Assembly (NCBI GenBank): GCA_031399065.1
Contig: JANNOM010000063.1
Location: 1 to 64,000, forward strand
Reading direction: 5' to 3'
Length of the DNA stretch: 64,000 bases
Origin: JADCRZ01 sp031399065
GTDB taxonomy: Bacteria; Bacteroidota; Bacteroidia; Chitinophagales; Chitinophagaceae
Position numbers and translations under genes: made by a program. The number at the start of each line of letters is the position of its first letter. The first letter of the stretch is position 1. This document shows positions 47,360 through 57,323 of the stretch, piece after piece. The notes below the pieces were generated by a model. It worked only from the letters and a program-made list of their open reading frames with translations. It was not told where the DNA came from and did not search any database.

Positions 47360-50300
47360 ATGGATTTTATGCTTTTAAACTTTCCCCAAGGGCGAAGTGT
47401 AACCAAAATGCTGCGGATTATGAAACTTACTGCAATTTGCATTTTCTTATTATCCTTTCATGGTATTGCTAAAAATGTGTATTCTCAAAATGTAACTCTG
47501 GATATGAAGAATACCTCTTTGAAAAAGGTATTTAAAGAGATTAAAAAGCAAACAGGGTATTATTTTTTATATTCGGTAGAAGCTCTTTCTAAGGAAGGCA
47601 AGCTAGATCTAGCGGTGAAAAACGCTCCCCTTACTGAGGTGCTTAACAAGTGTTTGCAAAATATTCCACTAACCTACTCAATTGTAGACAAGATCATAGT
47701 TATCAAAAAAAAGCCGGTATTGGTAAGCACAATGGCCATTACGCCCGAACCGCCACCCACCTTTGTGGTTAGCGGTAAAGTGATGGATGAAGATGGCCTT
47801 CCTTTGCCAAATGTATCAGTGCTAATAAAAGGTTCGAACAAAGGCGTATACACAGACGGAAGTGGAATATTCTCTATCCAGGTTTCCGAAGGAGGTGGCA
47901 CGCTTGTTTTTTCCTACGTAGGTTTTGAAAGTACTGAATTAAAAGTTTCAAAAGAAACTGCTTTGAATATTAGGTTAAAAAAGAAAGAAACAAAAGTAGA
48001 TGAGGTAGTTGTAATCGGGTATGGATCGGTTAAAAAAAGTGATGTTACGGGCTCGGTAAGCAGTATTAAATCTACAGATTTGAAAGGAATCCAGGTTGCA
48101 TCTGTAGACCAGGCATTGCAGGGGAGGGCCGCTGGTGTACAGGTAACTAACAGCGACGCTACACCTGGTACGAGGCCCAATATCCGGATCCGTGGCACCA
48201 ACTCGCTTGGTACAAGTAGCGAGCCTTTGTTCGTAATTGATGGGTACCCGAGTAATGAAGATCTTTCCTCCATCAATCCCAATGATATCGAATCGATTGA
48301 GATACTGAAAGACGCATCAGCGACAGCTATTTATGGGTCGAGAGGCGCTAATGGTGTAGTATTGATTACAACCAAAAGGGGCCGGCCAGGCAAACTGTCT
48401 ATTGGTTTGGAATCTTATTATGGCGTGGCTTCTGTTTCCAAAACATTAGATGTAATGAATGCGAAAGAATATGCCGAGTATCGCAATGAGATAGTAAAAA
48501 ATATTGGCGCGCCTGCGGCTAAGCCCTTTGCTTCCCCTGCTATTCTAGATTATCTCTCTACACACACCACAGACTGGCAAGAAGCAATGTTTATAAAAGC
48601 CCCCCTTTCGAGTTTGCAATTAAATATGAGCGGGGGAGATGAAAAAACAAAATTTTTAATAAGCGTAGAATATTACAAGCAGGAAGGAATTATCCGCAAT
48701 ACGGGCTTCCAAAGGGGAAATTTGCGTTTTAATTTTGACAGGCAAATTTCGAAAAAAGTAAAATTTGGATTGACGGCGGTTCTTGGGAAAACACTTGGTA
48801 ATAATACTTTGGTGAACACAAACGGCGGCACCGAAGGTGGTGTGCTTTTGAATCTTCTGCGTTTAAATCCGGCAGTTCCAGTCTATGATAGCAGCCGCAA
48901 TGGGAAATATACTTACAGCAATTATTTTTTAAAAGATGCAAATAGTGATCCAGGTTCAGAATTAGATCAGCTAGGCAACCCCGTAGCGTATTCAGAGAGA
49001 GTAACGAATGCAAACTATTTAAATCGGGGACAGATAAGCATGTTTGGAGAGTATGAAATTATTAATGGCTTAAAGCTTAAGCTTTTATTGGGAGGAGAAT
49101 ATTTAAACAATTGGCAAAATTTTTATGCACCATTTGACTTGTTTGAACAAGCACAAAATGTCGGTACTGCTAGCCGCTTCAATAGAGTAAGAACAAACTG
49201 GTTAAACGAGAATAACCTGACTTACTCTAAAGACTTTGGCTCAAGGTTCAATATTACTGCACTGGCAGGGGTGTCCTTCCAAAAATTCAAAGACGAATCA
49301 AATACGGCGAGCGCAACCAATTTTTTCACAAATGCTTTCACATTTAACAATATTGGGGCGGGAGCTGCAGCCTTAGTTAGCTCATCCGCCAATCAAAATC
49401 AATTGCATTCTTATTACTCCAGAATCAATGCAAGGCTGTGGGATAACCTTCTACTTACTGCTACGGTACGGGCAGACGGGTCAAGCAAGTTTGGTGAAAA
49501 TTATAAGTATGGGTATTTTCCTTCAGGAGCTGTTGCATATAAACTCACTGATGTGAAATTTATTAAAAAGCTGCAAGTTATAAGTGAATTGAAGCTTAGA
49601 CTGGGGTATGGGTTAACAGGCAATCAGGAGATTGAGCCCTATCTTTCGAAATTTGGGTACGACCTGGCAAGTGCATTTAGTCCAGGTGTCGCACCTGGGG
49701 CTGTAGTTTTTGGTTCAACACGACAGGTTGCAGTATCCTCAAGCCGGCCTGAAAACCCGGATCTTCGTTGGGAACAAACTAGTTCAACTAACGCCGGGAT
49801 CGATTTTGGAATATGGTCAAATAAATTAAATGTAACAATTGACTGGTACAAAAAGACAACAAAAGACCTTCTATGGGGCGTTGCATTGCCGGCAACAACT
49901 GGATTCGGCAGCGCTTTTAAAAATTTAGGTTCAATACAAAATACGGGCGTTGAATTTGGCTTTTCGGGCACTCCTATCGCAAACAAAAATTTTCGTTGGT
50001 CATCTTCATTAAATTTTTCCATCAATAAAAATAAGATATTGAGTTTGGGTGATGAACCATTCCGTCTTTATGGAGCTAACCAATTCCAAGCACTCATAAC
50101 CCGCGACAACTACATTATCCTTCAGCCGGGTCAGGAAATTGGTAAATTTTTCCTTTACGATTTCCAGGGCATATGGCAATCTCAGGAGGAAATTGATAAG
50201 AGTGCGTTTACTGCAGCTTACAAAAACTCAATAAAACCTGGCTTTGCTAAGTACAAGGATATAAGTGGTGATGGCAATATTAATATAAACGATAAACAGT

Positions 50301-50815
50301 TGGTGAAAGGCTCAGCTTATCCGAAAGTGGTTTTTGGCTTTAACAATTCACTCTCTTACCACGGTATCGAATTAAACGTATTTGTTCAAGGACAGCAGGG
50401 AAATAAGATAATGAATCTCAATAAGTACTGGATGGAATATTCCGTTGGATCAAACAAAGGAGAAAATATGCTTAGAAGGTGGACCGGGCCTGGGACCAGT
50501 AATGTTTTGCCCAAAGCAGGCTATGAAACTAGCCGTTTAATTGCACAGGACTTCTTGGAAGATGGCAGTTATTTAAGAATAAAATCAGTGTCGCTTTCTT
50601 ACCAATTAACTGATACGAATAAGTGGTTGCAGGCAGTAAACCTCAATGCTGTAAGGTTATATGTGACCGGTACCAACCTTTTTACTATCACAAATTATTC
50701 TGGTTATGATCCCGAAGTAAATTCATATCGGAACAACCTATTTCTGCAGGGGATCGATCAGGGTGCGTATGCAGTTGCACGTTCCATCATAGTGGGAATA
50801 AAAGTTGGGTTTTAA
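47360..50815 (+). CDS. SusC/RagA-family TonB-dependent transporter with STN domain (locus B)
   Basis: An outer-membrane importer of about 1151 residues: signal peptide, STN domain (LDMKNTSLKKVFKEIKKQTG onward), carboxypeptidase-regulatory-like domain (VSGKVMDEDGLPLPNVSVLI), TonB-box-like VDEVVVIGYGSVKKSDVTGS, plug (ALQGRAAGVQV, FVIDGYPSNED, NDIESIEILKDASATAIYGS), and a barrel ending GIKVGF. I chose ATG 47360 over the TTG at 47333; an ATG at 47408 is also possible. With the SusD after it, the pair imports oligosaccharides, probably arabinose-rich given the enzymes that follow. Confidence 0.95.
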   Translation: MDFMLLNFPQGRSVTKMLRIMKLTAICIFLLSFHGIAKNVYSQNVTLDMKNTSLKKVFKEIKKQTGYYFLYSVEALSKEGKLDLAVKNAPLTEVLNKCLQNIPLTYSIVDKIIVIKKKPVLVSTMAITPEPPPTFVVSGKVMDEDGLPLPNVSVLIKGSNKGVYTDGSGIFSIQVSEGGGTLVFSYVGFESTELKVSKETALNIRLKKKETKVDEVVVIGYGSVKKSDVTGSVSSIKSTDLKGIQVASVDQALQGRAAGVQVTNSDATPGTRPNIRIRGTNSLGTSSEPLFVIDGYPSNEDLSSINPNDIESIEILKDASATAIYGSRGANGVVLITTKRGRPGKLSIGLESYYGVASVSKTLDVMNAKEYAEYRNEIVKNIGAPAAKPFASPAILDYLSTHTTDWQEAMFIKAPLSSLQLNMSGGDEKTKFLISVEYYKQEGIIRNTGFQRGNLRFNFDRQISKKVKFGLTAVLGKTLGNNTLVNTNGGTEGGVLLNLLRLNPAVPVYDSSRNGKYTYSNYFLKDANSDPGSELDQLGNPVAYSERVTNANYLNRGQISMFGEYEIINGLKLKLLLGGEYLNNWQNFYAPFDLFEQAQNVGTASRFNRVRTNWLNENNLTYSKDFGSRFNITALAGVSFQKFKDESNTASATNFFTNAFTFNNIGAGAAALVSSSANQNQLHSYYSRINARLWDNLLLTATVRADGSSKFGENYKYGYFPSGAVAYKLTDVKFIKKLQVISELKLRLGYGLTGNQEIEPYLSKFGYDLASAFSPGVAPGAVVFGSTRQVAVSSSRPENPDLRWEQTSSTNAGIDFGIWSNKLNVTIDWYKKTTKDLLWGVALPATTGFGSAFKNLGSIQNTGVEFGFSGTPIANKNFRWSSSLNFSINKNKILSLGDEPFRLYGANQFQALITRDNYIILQPGQEIGKFFLYDFQGIWQSQEEIDKSAFTAAYKNSIKPGFAKYKDISGDGNININDKQLVKGSAYPKVVFGFNNSLSYHGIELNVFVQGQQGNKIMNLNKYWMEYSVGSNKGENMLRRWTGPGTSNVLPKAGYETSRLIAQDFLEDGSYLRIKSVSLSYQLTDTNKWLQAVNLNAVRLYVTGTNLFTITNYSGYDPEVNSYRNNLFLQGIDQGAYAVARSIIVGIKVGF

Positions 50816-50845
50816 TGTCTTTCTTTTACTTAAAATCATTAAAAA

Positions 50846-52315
50846 ATGAAAACAATAATAAAAATAGGTTATTTCATCATTTTATTTGTTTTTTCCCCAG
50901 GTTGTAAAAAATTTCTAGAGGAAAAAATATTTACGAATCTCAACGAAACAATTTTTCCTAAAACTGAAGGAGATTTGAGGGTTTTATGCAATGGCCTTTA
51001 CAATATGTTTGAAGTTAATGAGCACTATGGCCGAAGCTATCTAATACTTTCTGATGTTTTTTCTGATGAACTTACGACGACAGCCTTAAGCGGACCGCGC
51101 TATGAAATGCAAAACGCATTAATAACACCTGGCAATTCCGAACTTGCAATGGTCTGGTCAAGAAATTTCACGATTATAACACGGGCCAATGTCATCGTAC
51201 AACAGGCACCTACAGTACCTTTACAAGGATCGCTAGTACAACCCTATGTTGCAGAAGCAAGATTTATTAGGGCGTTATGCTATTTTGAACTGGTGAAATT
51301 TTTTGGAGAAGTTCCGTTAGTGCTTCAGCAATCCAGTCTTCTAGATTCTTTACAGTCGTTTAAGCCCAACCGGGCTCCCCAGAAAGAGGTATATAAACAA
51401 ATAGTGGAGGACTTAAAGTTTGCTGAAACCTACTTAAAAAACGAAAGTGCTATTCCTTCCACTCTAAAAGGAGTGGCAAGCGCAGGTGCTGCAACGGCTA
51501 TCCTGGCAAAAGTGTATCTTACCCGTGGATACCTTCCCTTCGCAGAACCCTCAGATTTTCAAAATGCAGCCAACGCCTGTAGCAAACTCATTACTTCTGG
51601 CAATTACAACCTTTTCACTAATTACCAGGATGTTTTTGACGTTACTAAAGAGAATGGTATAGAACATATTTTTTCAATCCAATATGACCAGGCTCCAAAC
51701 CGCACAGGAGGAATGACTGGGTTTTTAATACCGCCTCAAGTGTATCCCCGTGCATTTGGGTCCTTCCCTGGAGAACGTAAATTTTATGATGCATTTCCGA
51801 ATGCGGATGTCATCAGAAAAAAGTTCGTTTTCTTTGATCAGGGAGTTGGTATTGGAGGTGCAGCGTACAATTTTATAAGCAGCTCCACAACTAATCCTTT
51901 TTGTGGAAAATACCGTGATGATATTTTAGCCCAAACAACTTTTAATGACCGATGTAATTATTTGATCATTCGATTCGCCGATATTTTGCTGATGCATTCG
52001 GAGGCACTAAATAAAATAGATGGAGCGGATGTAAATAAATATACGGGTATCAACAGAGTTAGGGCTCGGGTAAATTTACCTCCGCTCTCCGGGTTAAATC
52101 AGTCAGCATTTGCAGACGGGGTACTCGAAGAACGCCGGTGGGAACTTTGTTTTGAGGGCAAACGTAGGGATGACTTGATAAGGATGGGAAAGCTTGTTTC
52201 ATTTATGAATAGCGCCGGATATACTAATGTAAAGGATTTCCACATGTATTACCCGGTTCCACAATCTGAAATTGATATTAATTCAAATCTAAAACCACAA
52301 AATCCAGGCTATTAA
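50846..52315 (+). CDS. SusD/RagB-family glycan-binding lipoprotein (locus B)
   Basis: A 489-residue lipoprotein, lipidated at Cys20 (FSPGC). SusD-like landmarks: VAEARFIRALCYFELVKFFGEVPLV, then AAGAATAILAKVYLTRGYL-type helices, IRFADILLMHSEALNKIDGA, INRVRARVNLP and the closing LEERRWELCFEGKRRDDLI. It lies 30 bases after susC. Shorter than the locus A homologue, and clearly divergent. Confidence 0.95.
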   Translation: MKTIIKIGYFIILFVFSPGCKKFLEEKIFTNLNETIFPKTEGDLRVLCNGLYNMFEVNEHYGRSYLILSDVFSDELTTTALSGPRYEMQNALITPGNSELAMVWSRNFTIITRANVIVQQAPTVPLQGSLVQPYVAEARFIRALCYFELVKFFGEVPLVLQQSSLLDSLQSFKPNRAPQKEVYKQIVEDLKFAETYLKNESAIPSTLKGVASAGAATAILAKVYLTRGYLPFAEPSDFQNAANACSKLITSGNYNLFTNYQDVFDVTKENGIEHIFSIQYDQAPNRTGGMTGFLIPPQVYPRAFGSFPGERKFYDAFPNADVIRKKFVFFDQGVGIGGAAYNFISSSTTNPFCGKYRDDILAQTTFNDRCNYLIIRFADILLMHSEALNKIDGADVNKYTGINRVRARVNLPPLSGLNQSAFADGVLEERRWELCFEGKRRDDLIRMGKLVSFMNSAGYTNVKDFHMYYPVPQSEIDINSNLKPQNPGY

Positions 52316-52319
52316 TATG

Positions 52320-52339
52320 CTGTAATCTTTTTCTTACAG
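52320..52339 (+). other. Small hairpin between susD and the first DUF1680 gene
   Basis: CTGTAA and TTACAG flank an 8-base pyrimidine loop, 5 bases after the susD stop. It may reduce readthrough or stabilise the upstream mRNA; no proper U-run follows. Confidence 0.25.
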
Positions 52340-52400
52340 ATCAACTATCTGTAGGGAAAGTAGTAGATTAGATATTCAAATTATTAAACTATACCATTTT

Positions 52401-54782
52401 ATGAAAATATCATTTTGTGCGTTATCAATTCTTATAGTGGCTTTAGGGATTTCACCATTTGTTGTGGGCCAACAAAATACAGGAAAGAATATGCCCAAAG
52501 CAACACAAATTGTTCCGTTAAAAGCGAATGGATTTTTTGCGGGTGAAGTAAAGTTATTGAATGGGCCGTTTAAAGAATCGCAGGATGCTGAATCAAAAGT
52601 TCTCCTGAGTCTTGATGTTGATCGTTTACTGGCACCGTTTATAATTTCTTCAGGGATAGAGCCAAAACAACCCATGTATTTAGGCTGGGAAACAAAAGTG
52701 TTGCCCGGGGTTGCACTGTCTTTTTATTTATCTGGTATTTCCAGAATGTATATGTCGACAGGTAATGAAGAATTTTTGAAAAGGCTAAATTATATTCTTG
52801 ATGAACTTCAGGCTTGCCAAATCAGGAACGATGGTTATCTGCTTGGGACACTTGGTGGAAAAAATATTTTTGCAAGAGTTGAAAAAGAAGGATACTTTCC
52901 GGGTTTTGGCTATTGGGGGAGAGGGGAAGCAACTCCATACTATTCCCTTGAAAAATTACTTTCTGGTTTAAGAGATGTTTACCGGATAACAAATAACACC
53001 AAAGCACTTGATATTGCTGTTGAAATTGGTAACTGGCTCGCAAAACACATGGCCCAAATAAGCAGTACAAATTTGCAAAGGTTAATGCTGGTGGAATATG
53101 GAGGAATGAACTGGGTATTAGCTGATCTATATGCTGACACTAATGATAAACGTTTTTTGGAGCTTTCCAATAGATGGCACGATACTGTTGCAGTAGTGCC
53201 GACTTCCATGCGAATAGATGTTTTAAATCATAAGCATGCAAATATGCAATTTCCCAAAATGTCAGGTTTAGCCGCACGTTATCCTTACTCCGGAAATGCA
53301 GCTGATTTAGTGGGTTCAACATTTTTTTGGGAAACGGTGGTCAATCATCGTTCCTATGTTACGGGCGGAAATTCCGAAAGTGAATTTTTTGGACCTCCAG
53401 ATTCACTAAGTAACAAGCTCACGCCTTTCACGGCTGAAAATTGCAATGAATACAACATGCTGCGCCTTACCAAATTGCTGTTTGAAATTGAACCGAAAGC
53501 GGAGTATGCAGATTATATTGAACGCACTTTATTCAATCATATTCTGGCAGCACAGGATCCTTCAAACGGACAGTTGTCTTATTTTTTGCCCTTGATGCCC
53601 GGGGCGAAAAGAGTTTATCAACCACTGGAACTTTTTTCCTGTTGTACCGCGTCTGGATTAGACAGCTATACTCGCCATGGAGAATATATCTATAGCCATA
53701 ATAAATCAACTATATATGTAAATCTATTTATTGCATCCGAATTAACTGACAGTGAAAAAGGAGTTGTGCTTTCCCAGCAAACAGATTTCCCAGATACTGA
53801 TCTTTCCACACTTACCATAAAGTGCTCCACCGAAGTCAAAATGGATTTAGCTATTCGAAATCCATTTTGGGCTAATAATGAAGTGATTATTTATGTTAAC
53901 GAGGGAAAGCAAAAGATTACAGCTTCGAGAGATGGATATTTTCATATCAACCGCAATTGGAATAATAATGATAAAATTAAAGTAACACTTCCTATGCGAT
54001 TACGTACTGAGGCAATGCACGATAATAAAAATATGATCGCTTTGTTTTATGGGCCTGTTTTATTAGCGGCGGATTTAAATGTAAAACAGGCCGATGAACT
54101 GGTAAGAGATGGAGTAGCACCGGCGTTAATAACAGGAAACCTGCCTGTAAATAAATGGTTAGTTCCAAACGGCAATGAACCCCTCAGTTTTACAACAACT
54201 GTTATGAAACCCGAACAAGTGCGGCTAATTCCTTTATACAGGAAAAAGCAGGGGGAATTTTCGGTTTATTGGAATACGTTAGATCAGGATGGATGGAAGG
54301 AAAGAACTGCAGCAAAACAGCAAAAAATGGATGATGCAAAAAGGCTTGATCTGATCACATTAGATCAGGTGAATGTAAAGGACAGCATTGCCGAGCTTAA
54401 TCATCGGATATTTGGTACCAGCATAACCGGATATGGTAATGACGGTATTTTGATAGATCAAAAATGGCGTAAATCAACCACGTCGGCTTTTGGGTACGAA
54501 CTGAAAGTTTCGGACCTATATGAAAACAGGCTATTTGTTCAGTATATGGGCAGAGGTGTGTATGAAAGTTGGAACTGCCATATTACCATCGATGGAAAAA
54601 TTATTAAATCATTAAAGCGTGGGAAAGATGACTCCTATTCAGTAAACCTCTGGCAGGATTTTTACCAAATTCCAATTGAATTGACCAAAGGTAAGCAAAC
54701 AGTTAAAGTATCTTTTGTGCCTGTAATTGAAAATAAAATGCAAATGCCCGGTATCGTTGAAATTAGGATATTAAGAAAATAA
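52401..54782 (+). CDS. GH127-type beta-L-arabinofuranosidase (DUF1680)
   Basis: A 793-residue exported enzyme with signal peptide (about 1-24) of the DUF1680/GH127 family, which uses a zinc-bound Cys nucleophile. The expected residues are visible: the acidic residue in GGNSESEFFGPP (Glu326/328), Cys348 in AENCNEYN, and the pair Cys414-Cys415 in FSCCTASGLDSY. The toroid helices contain WETKVLPGVALSFYLSGISR and YSLEKLLSGL. The long C-terminal beta domain exceeds the family core. It follows susD and would release L-arabinofuranose from plant glycans; the exact linkage is inferred from the family. Confidence 0.87.
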   Translation: MKISFCALSILIVALGISPFVVGQQNTGKNMPKATQIVPLKANGFFAGEVKLLNGPFKESQDAESKVLLSLDVDRLLAPFIISSGIEPKQPMYLGWETKVLPGVALSFYLSGISRMYMSTGNEEFLKRLNYILDELQACQIRNDGYLLGTLGGKNIFARVEKEGYFPGFGYWGRGEATPYYSLEKLLSGLRDVYRITNNTKALDIAVEIGNWLAKHMAQISSTNLQRLMLVEYGGMNWVLADLYADTNDKRFLELSNRWHDTVAVVPTSMRIDVLNHKHANMQFPKMSGLAARYPYSGNAADLVGSTFFWETVVNHRSYVTGGNSESEFFGPPDSLSNKLTPFTAENCNEYNMLRLTKLLFEIEPKAEYADYIERTLFNHILAAQDPSNGQLSYFLPLMPGAKRVYQPLELFSCCTASGLDSYTRHGEYIYSHNKSTIYVNLFIASELTDSEKGVVLSQQTDFPDTDLSTLTIKCSTEVKMDLAIRNPFWANNEVIIYVNEGKQKITASRDGYFHINRNWNNNDKIKVTLPMRLRTEAMHDNKNMIALFYGPVLLAADLNVKQADELVRDGVAPALITGNLPVNKWLVPNGNEPLSFTTTVMKPEQVRLIPLYRKKQGEFSVYWNTLDQDGWKERTAAKQQKMDDAKRLDLITLDQVNVKDSIAELNHRIFGTSITGYGNDGILIDQKWRKSTTSAFGYELKVSDLYENRLFVQYMGRGVYESWNCHITIDGKIIKSLKRGKDDSYSVNLWQDFYQIPIELTKGKQTVKVSFVPVIENKMQMPGIVEIRILRK

Positions 54783-54854
54783 ATCCAAAAGCTTTTAGTA
54801 CGCTGTCTTAGAAGAATACAGGGGAAATTTATTTTTGAAAGACAGGCCGGTCCG

Positions 54855-54980
54855 GTTATTCTCATGATGGCATAAAATGGTTCTATCGTGAAAGGGCTCC
54901 ATTCCAACATGCTGTTCCGGAATTTAAAAGTGTATAACAAGGCGAAGTTGAAAACAGAAATAACCATTCTTAATAATTAA
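54855..54980 (+). pseudogene. Possible glycosidase scrap between DUF1680 genes
   Basis: One frame reads GYSHDGIKWFYRERAPF then QHAVPEFKSV and stops at about 54940; the next frame reads FRNLKVYNKAKLKTEITILN and stops at about 54980. 'S-x-DG-x-x-W' resembles the repeat of sialidase-like and GH43-type propellers. It may be a deletion scar. Weak. Confidence 0.35.
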
Positions 54981-55004
54981 CTGATCAAATTAAAATTCAC
55001 GAAT

Positions 55005-57074
55005 ATGATAACTTTTCGAATTAAGATTAAAACCATTGTCGGAATCGTCGCATTGATTTTAGTAAGCAGTAGCCAGTTTACCGCAACCGCCCAAAACACC
55101 TACTATAAAAATAACCTGGCTCCCTTGACCGCCACAAAATATATAAAACTCCCTTTAGGTGCAGTTAAACCAAAAGGATGGCTATACGACCAGTTAACTG
55201 TGCAGGCAAACGGGTTGACTGGCCACCTCAATGACGTGTGGGAAATAGCGCATACTTCTGGCTGGAAGGGAGATATTGGCCAAAACGTTTTACCAGAATG
55301 TTGTTTTCCCCGATTTGTGCCCCGCTGGTTGGAGGGCCTGGTGCCATTGGCTTACCAGTTAAATGATAAACGACTAATTGACCTTTCCAACAAATACATG
55401 CAGTACCTTATGACGGTACAGGACCCTGCCAGGGTGACACCCAGCGTTGTAGCCTGGTCACATTTGGGACGGGTGTTACAAGGTTACCACGAAGCCACCG
55501 GCGACACAGCAGCCATTAAACTTTGCAAGCGCATATTGGATTATGCCTACAATGTTAGGAATGTCAAGTCCAACGTGATTGTTGCGCCTGCACGCCTGGG
55601 CATGTTGTTGGGTTTTGGCTGGTGGGGCTATAATAAAACCGGCGATAATAGCATTCTTGCCATTATTGACAGTACAACCACGAAAAACGTGGAAGACTGG
55701 AAGGATTATTTTATCAACTTTAAAGACAGGGACATCACTGCCGCAAAAGATTATCCAGTGAAAAAATATGATATGGGCCGACATGGTGTGGATGTGGCGC
55801 AGGCCTTCCAGTACCCGATTTCTTATTCGTTAAACGGTAAAGACAGTAGTTATGTAAACAGCGTCTTTGAAGGTATAGAAAACCTGGATAAATACAATGG
55901 CCAGGTGGGTGGCAGGTTTAGTGCGGATGAATTCCTGGCAGGGCTAAAACCTACAGCCGGCACAGAATTATGTACTGTTACCGAAAGCATCTACTCACTT
56001 GAAAAAGATTTTGAAGCCATCGGCGATGTTTCCTTTCAGGACCGCATTGAGCGGTTGATGTTCAATTCACTGCCTGGCACCTGTACTGGCGATATGTGGG
56101 CACACCAGTATGACCAGCAGGCCAATCAGGTGCTTGTATCAAACGACACCACAAGGCTTTGGCACGACAACTCCGCTACCTCCAATGTATTTGGCTTTAC
56201 TCCGCATTATTCCTGCTGCCTTTCCAACATGCACTCTCCATTTCCCCGATATGTTGAAAATATGTGGATGGCCACTGCCGACAATGGTTTAATAGCCGCC
56301 TCGTACGGGCCTTGCGAGGTAAAAGCGAAAGTGCAAAACAATACAGATCTTACAATCACTTCCGAAACGGCTTACCCTTTTGGCGATGTGGTCAATATGA
56401 AGATACAGGTGTCACAAACTGCGATCTTTCCGCTGTATTTTCGCATCCCTACCTGGGCGGCAGGCACGATAATAGTCGTTGGTAAAAAAACGTTCAGACC
56501 GGAAAAAGGAACCGTTTACAAAATTGAACAGAAATGGAAAAGCGGCGACGAAGTGACCATCAATTTTAAGCCGGAAATAACGATGAAGCGGGGCTACAAC
56601 GATGCCGTATCAGTTTCCCGTGGGCCACTTGATTTTGTGTTACGCATCGGGCAGTCATTTTCGCAGATAAAAATTAAAATGGACCGCCCTCTAAAACCTG
56701 CCTTCGCTACGGGCGTAACCAACTGGCAAATAGAGCCCAATACTCCCTGGAATTATGGCCTGGCAATCGATCCACAAAAGCCAGCCTATACCATTTCATT
56801 TAATAAGATTGGCAAGTTGCCGTTTGCCCGCAAAGACGAACCTGTGTTTCTGGCCGGCGCCACCGATTTTATTCCCTGGACCGGCGACGTGCCTGTAGTG
56901 CTGAGGATGAAAGCAAGAAGGGTAGACAATTGGAAGATGAACGGTGGCAATGCAGGTGATGTTCCACAAAACCCCATCACCACAGCGGCAGACGAAATAG
57001 TAGAACTGATACCCTACGGATGCACCCGCCTTCGTATCGCTGAATTTCCACTGCTCAGTATAAATCCAAAATAA
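55005..57074 (+). CDS. DUF1680 (GH127-like) glycoside hydrolase
   Basis: A 689-residue exported protein, signal peptide to about residue 30, with a DUF1680 catalytic toroid and beta domain. The zinc-site pattern is kept: Glu309 in SADEFLAG, Cys323 in GTELCTVTES and the pair Cys404-Cys405 in YSCCLSN. It is markedly divergent from the enzyme at 52401, opening with LPLGAVKPKGWLYDQLTVQA, which is characteristic of another DUF1680 subgroup. A second linkage in the same glycan is likely. Its G+C content looks higher than that of the preceding genes of locus B, so it may have joined separately. Confidence 0.8.
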   Translation: MITFRIKIKTIVGIVALILVSSSQFTATAQNTYYKNNLAPLTATKYIKLPLGAVKPKGWLYDQLTVQANGLTGHLNDVWEIAHTSGWKGDIGQNVLPECCFPRFVPRWLEGLVPLAYQLNDKRLIDLSNKYMQYLMTVQDPARVTPSVVAWSHLGRVLQGYHEATGDTAAIKLCKRILDYAYNVRNVKSNVIVAPARLGMLLGFGWWGYNKTGDNSILAIIDSTTTKNVEDWKDYFINFKDRDITAAKDYPVKKYDMGRHGVDVAQAFQYPISYSLNGKDSSYVNSVFEGIENLDKYNGQVGGRFSADEFLAGLKPTAGTELCTVTESIYSLEKDFEAIGDVSFQDRIERLMFNSLPGTCTGDMWAHQYDQQANQVLVSNDTTRLWHDNSATSNVFGFTPHYSCCLSNMHSPFPRYVENMWMATADNGLIAASYGPCEVKAKVQNNTDLTITSETAYPFGDVVNMKIQVSQTAIFPLYFRIPTWAAGTIIVVGKKTFRPEKGTVYKIEQKWKSGDEVTINFKPEITMKRGYNDAVSVSRGPLDFVLRIGQSFSQIKIKMDRPLKPAFATGVTNWQIEPNTPWNYGLAIDPQKPAYTISFNKIGKLPFARKDEPVFLAGATDFIPWTGDVPVVLRMKARRVDNWKMNGGNAGDVPQNPITTAADEIVELIPYGCTRLRIAEFPLLSINPK

Positions 57075-57323
57075 AGCCGCCCTGGACAGACGGGATTTAT
57101 ATTGAGTTTAATTTAGAGTTAAATTAGCAAGGGAAATAATTTTAAAAAAGGATTATCAAAGACGTTTTTGCCGGCTGCGAGAGTTTCAGCAACGCAATGC
57201 TGTTTGGTTAGCTCTATGGAAATTATTTGCAGACTTTTAAAATCTTTGGGTACAGTTGCGTTGAATTATCTAATAGCCTTAAATTCGTAGGACGAAAAAC
57301 GGCTATCAATATTCAGTTTACGA
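57075..57323. other. Convergent intergenic region
   Basis: 249 bases between converging genes. An A+T-only stem TAATTTA/TAAATTA with loop GAGT lies near 57110-57127. No clear terminator or gene. Confidence 0.35.
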
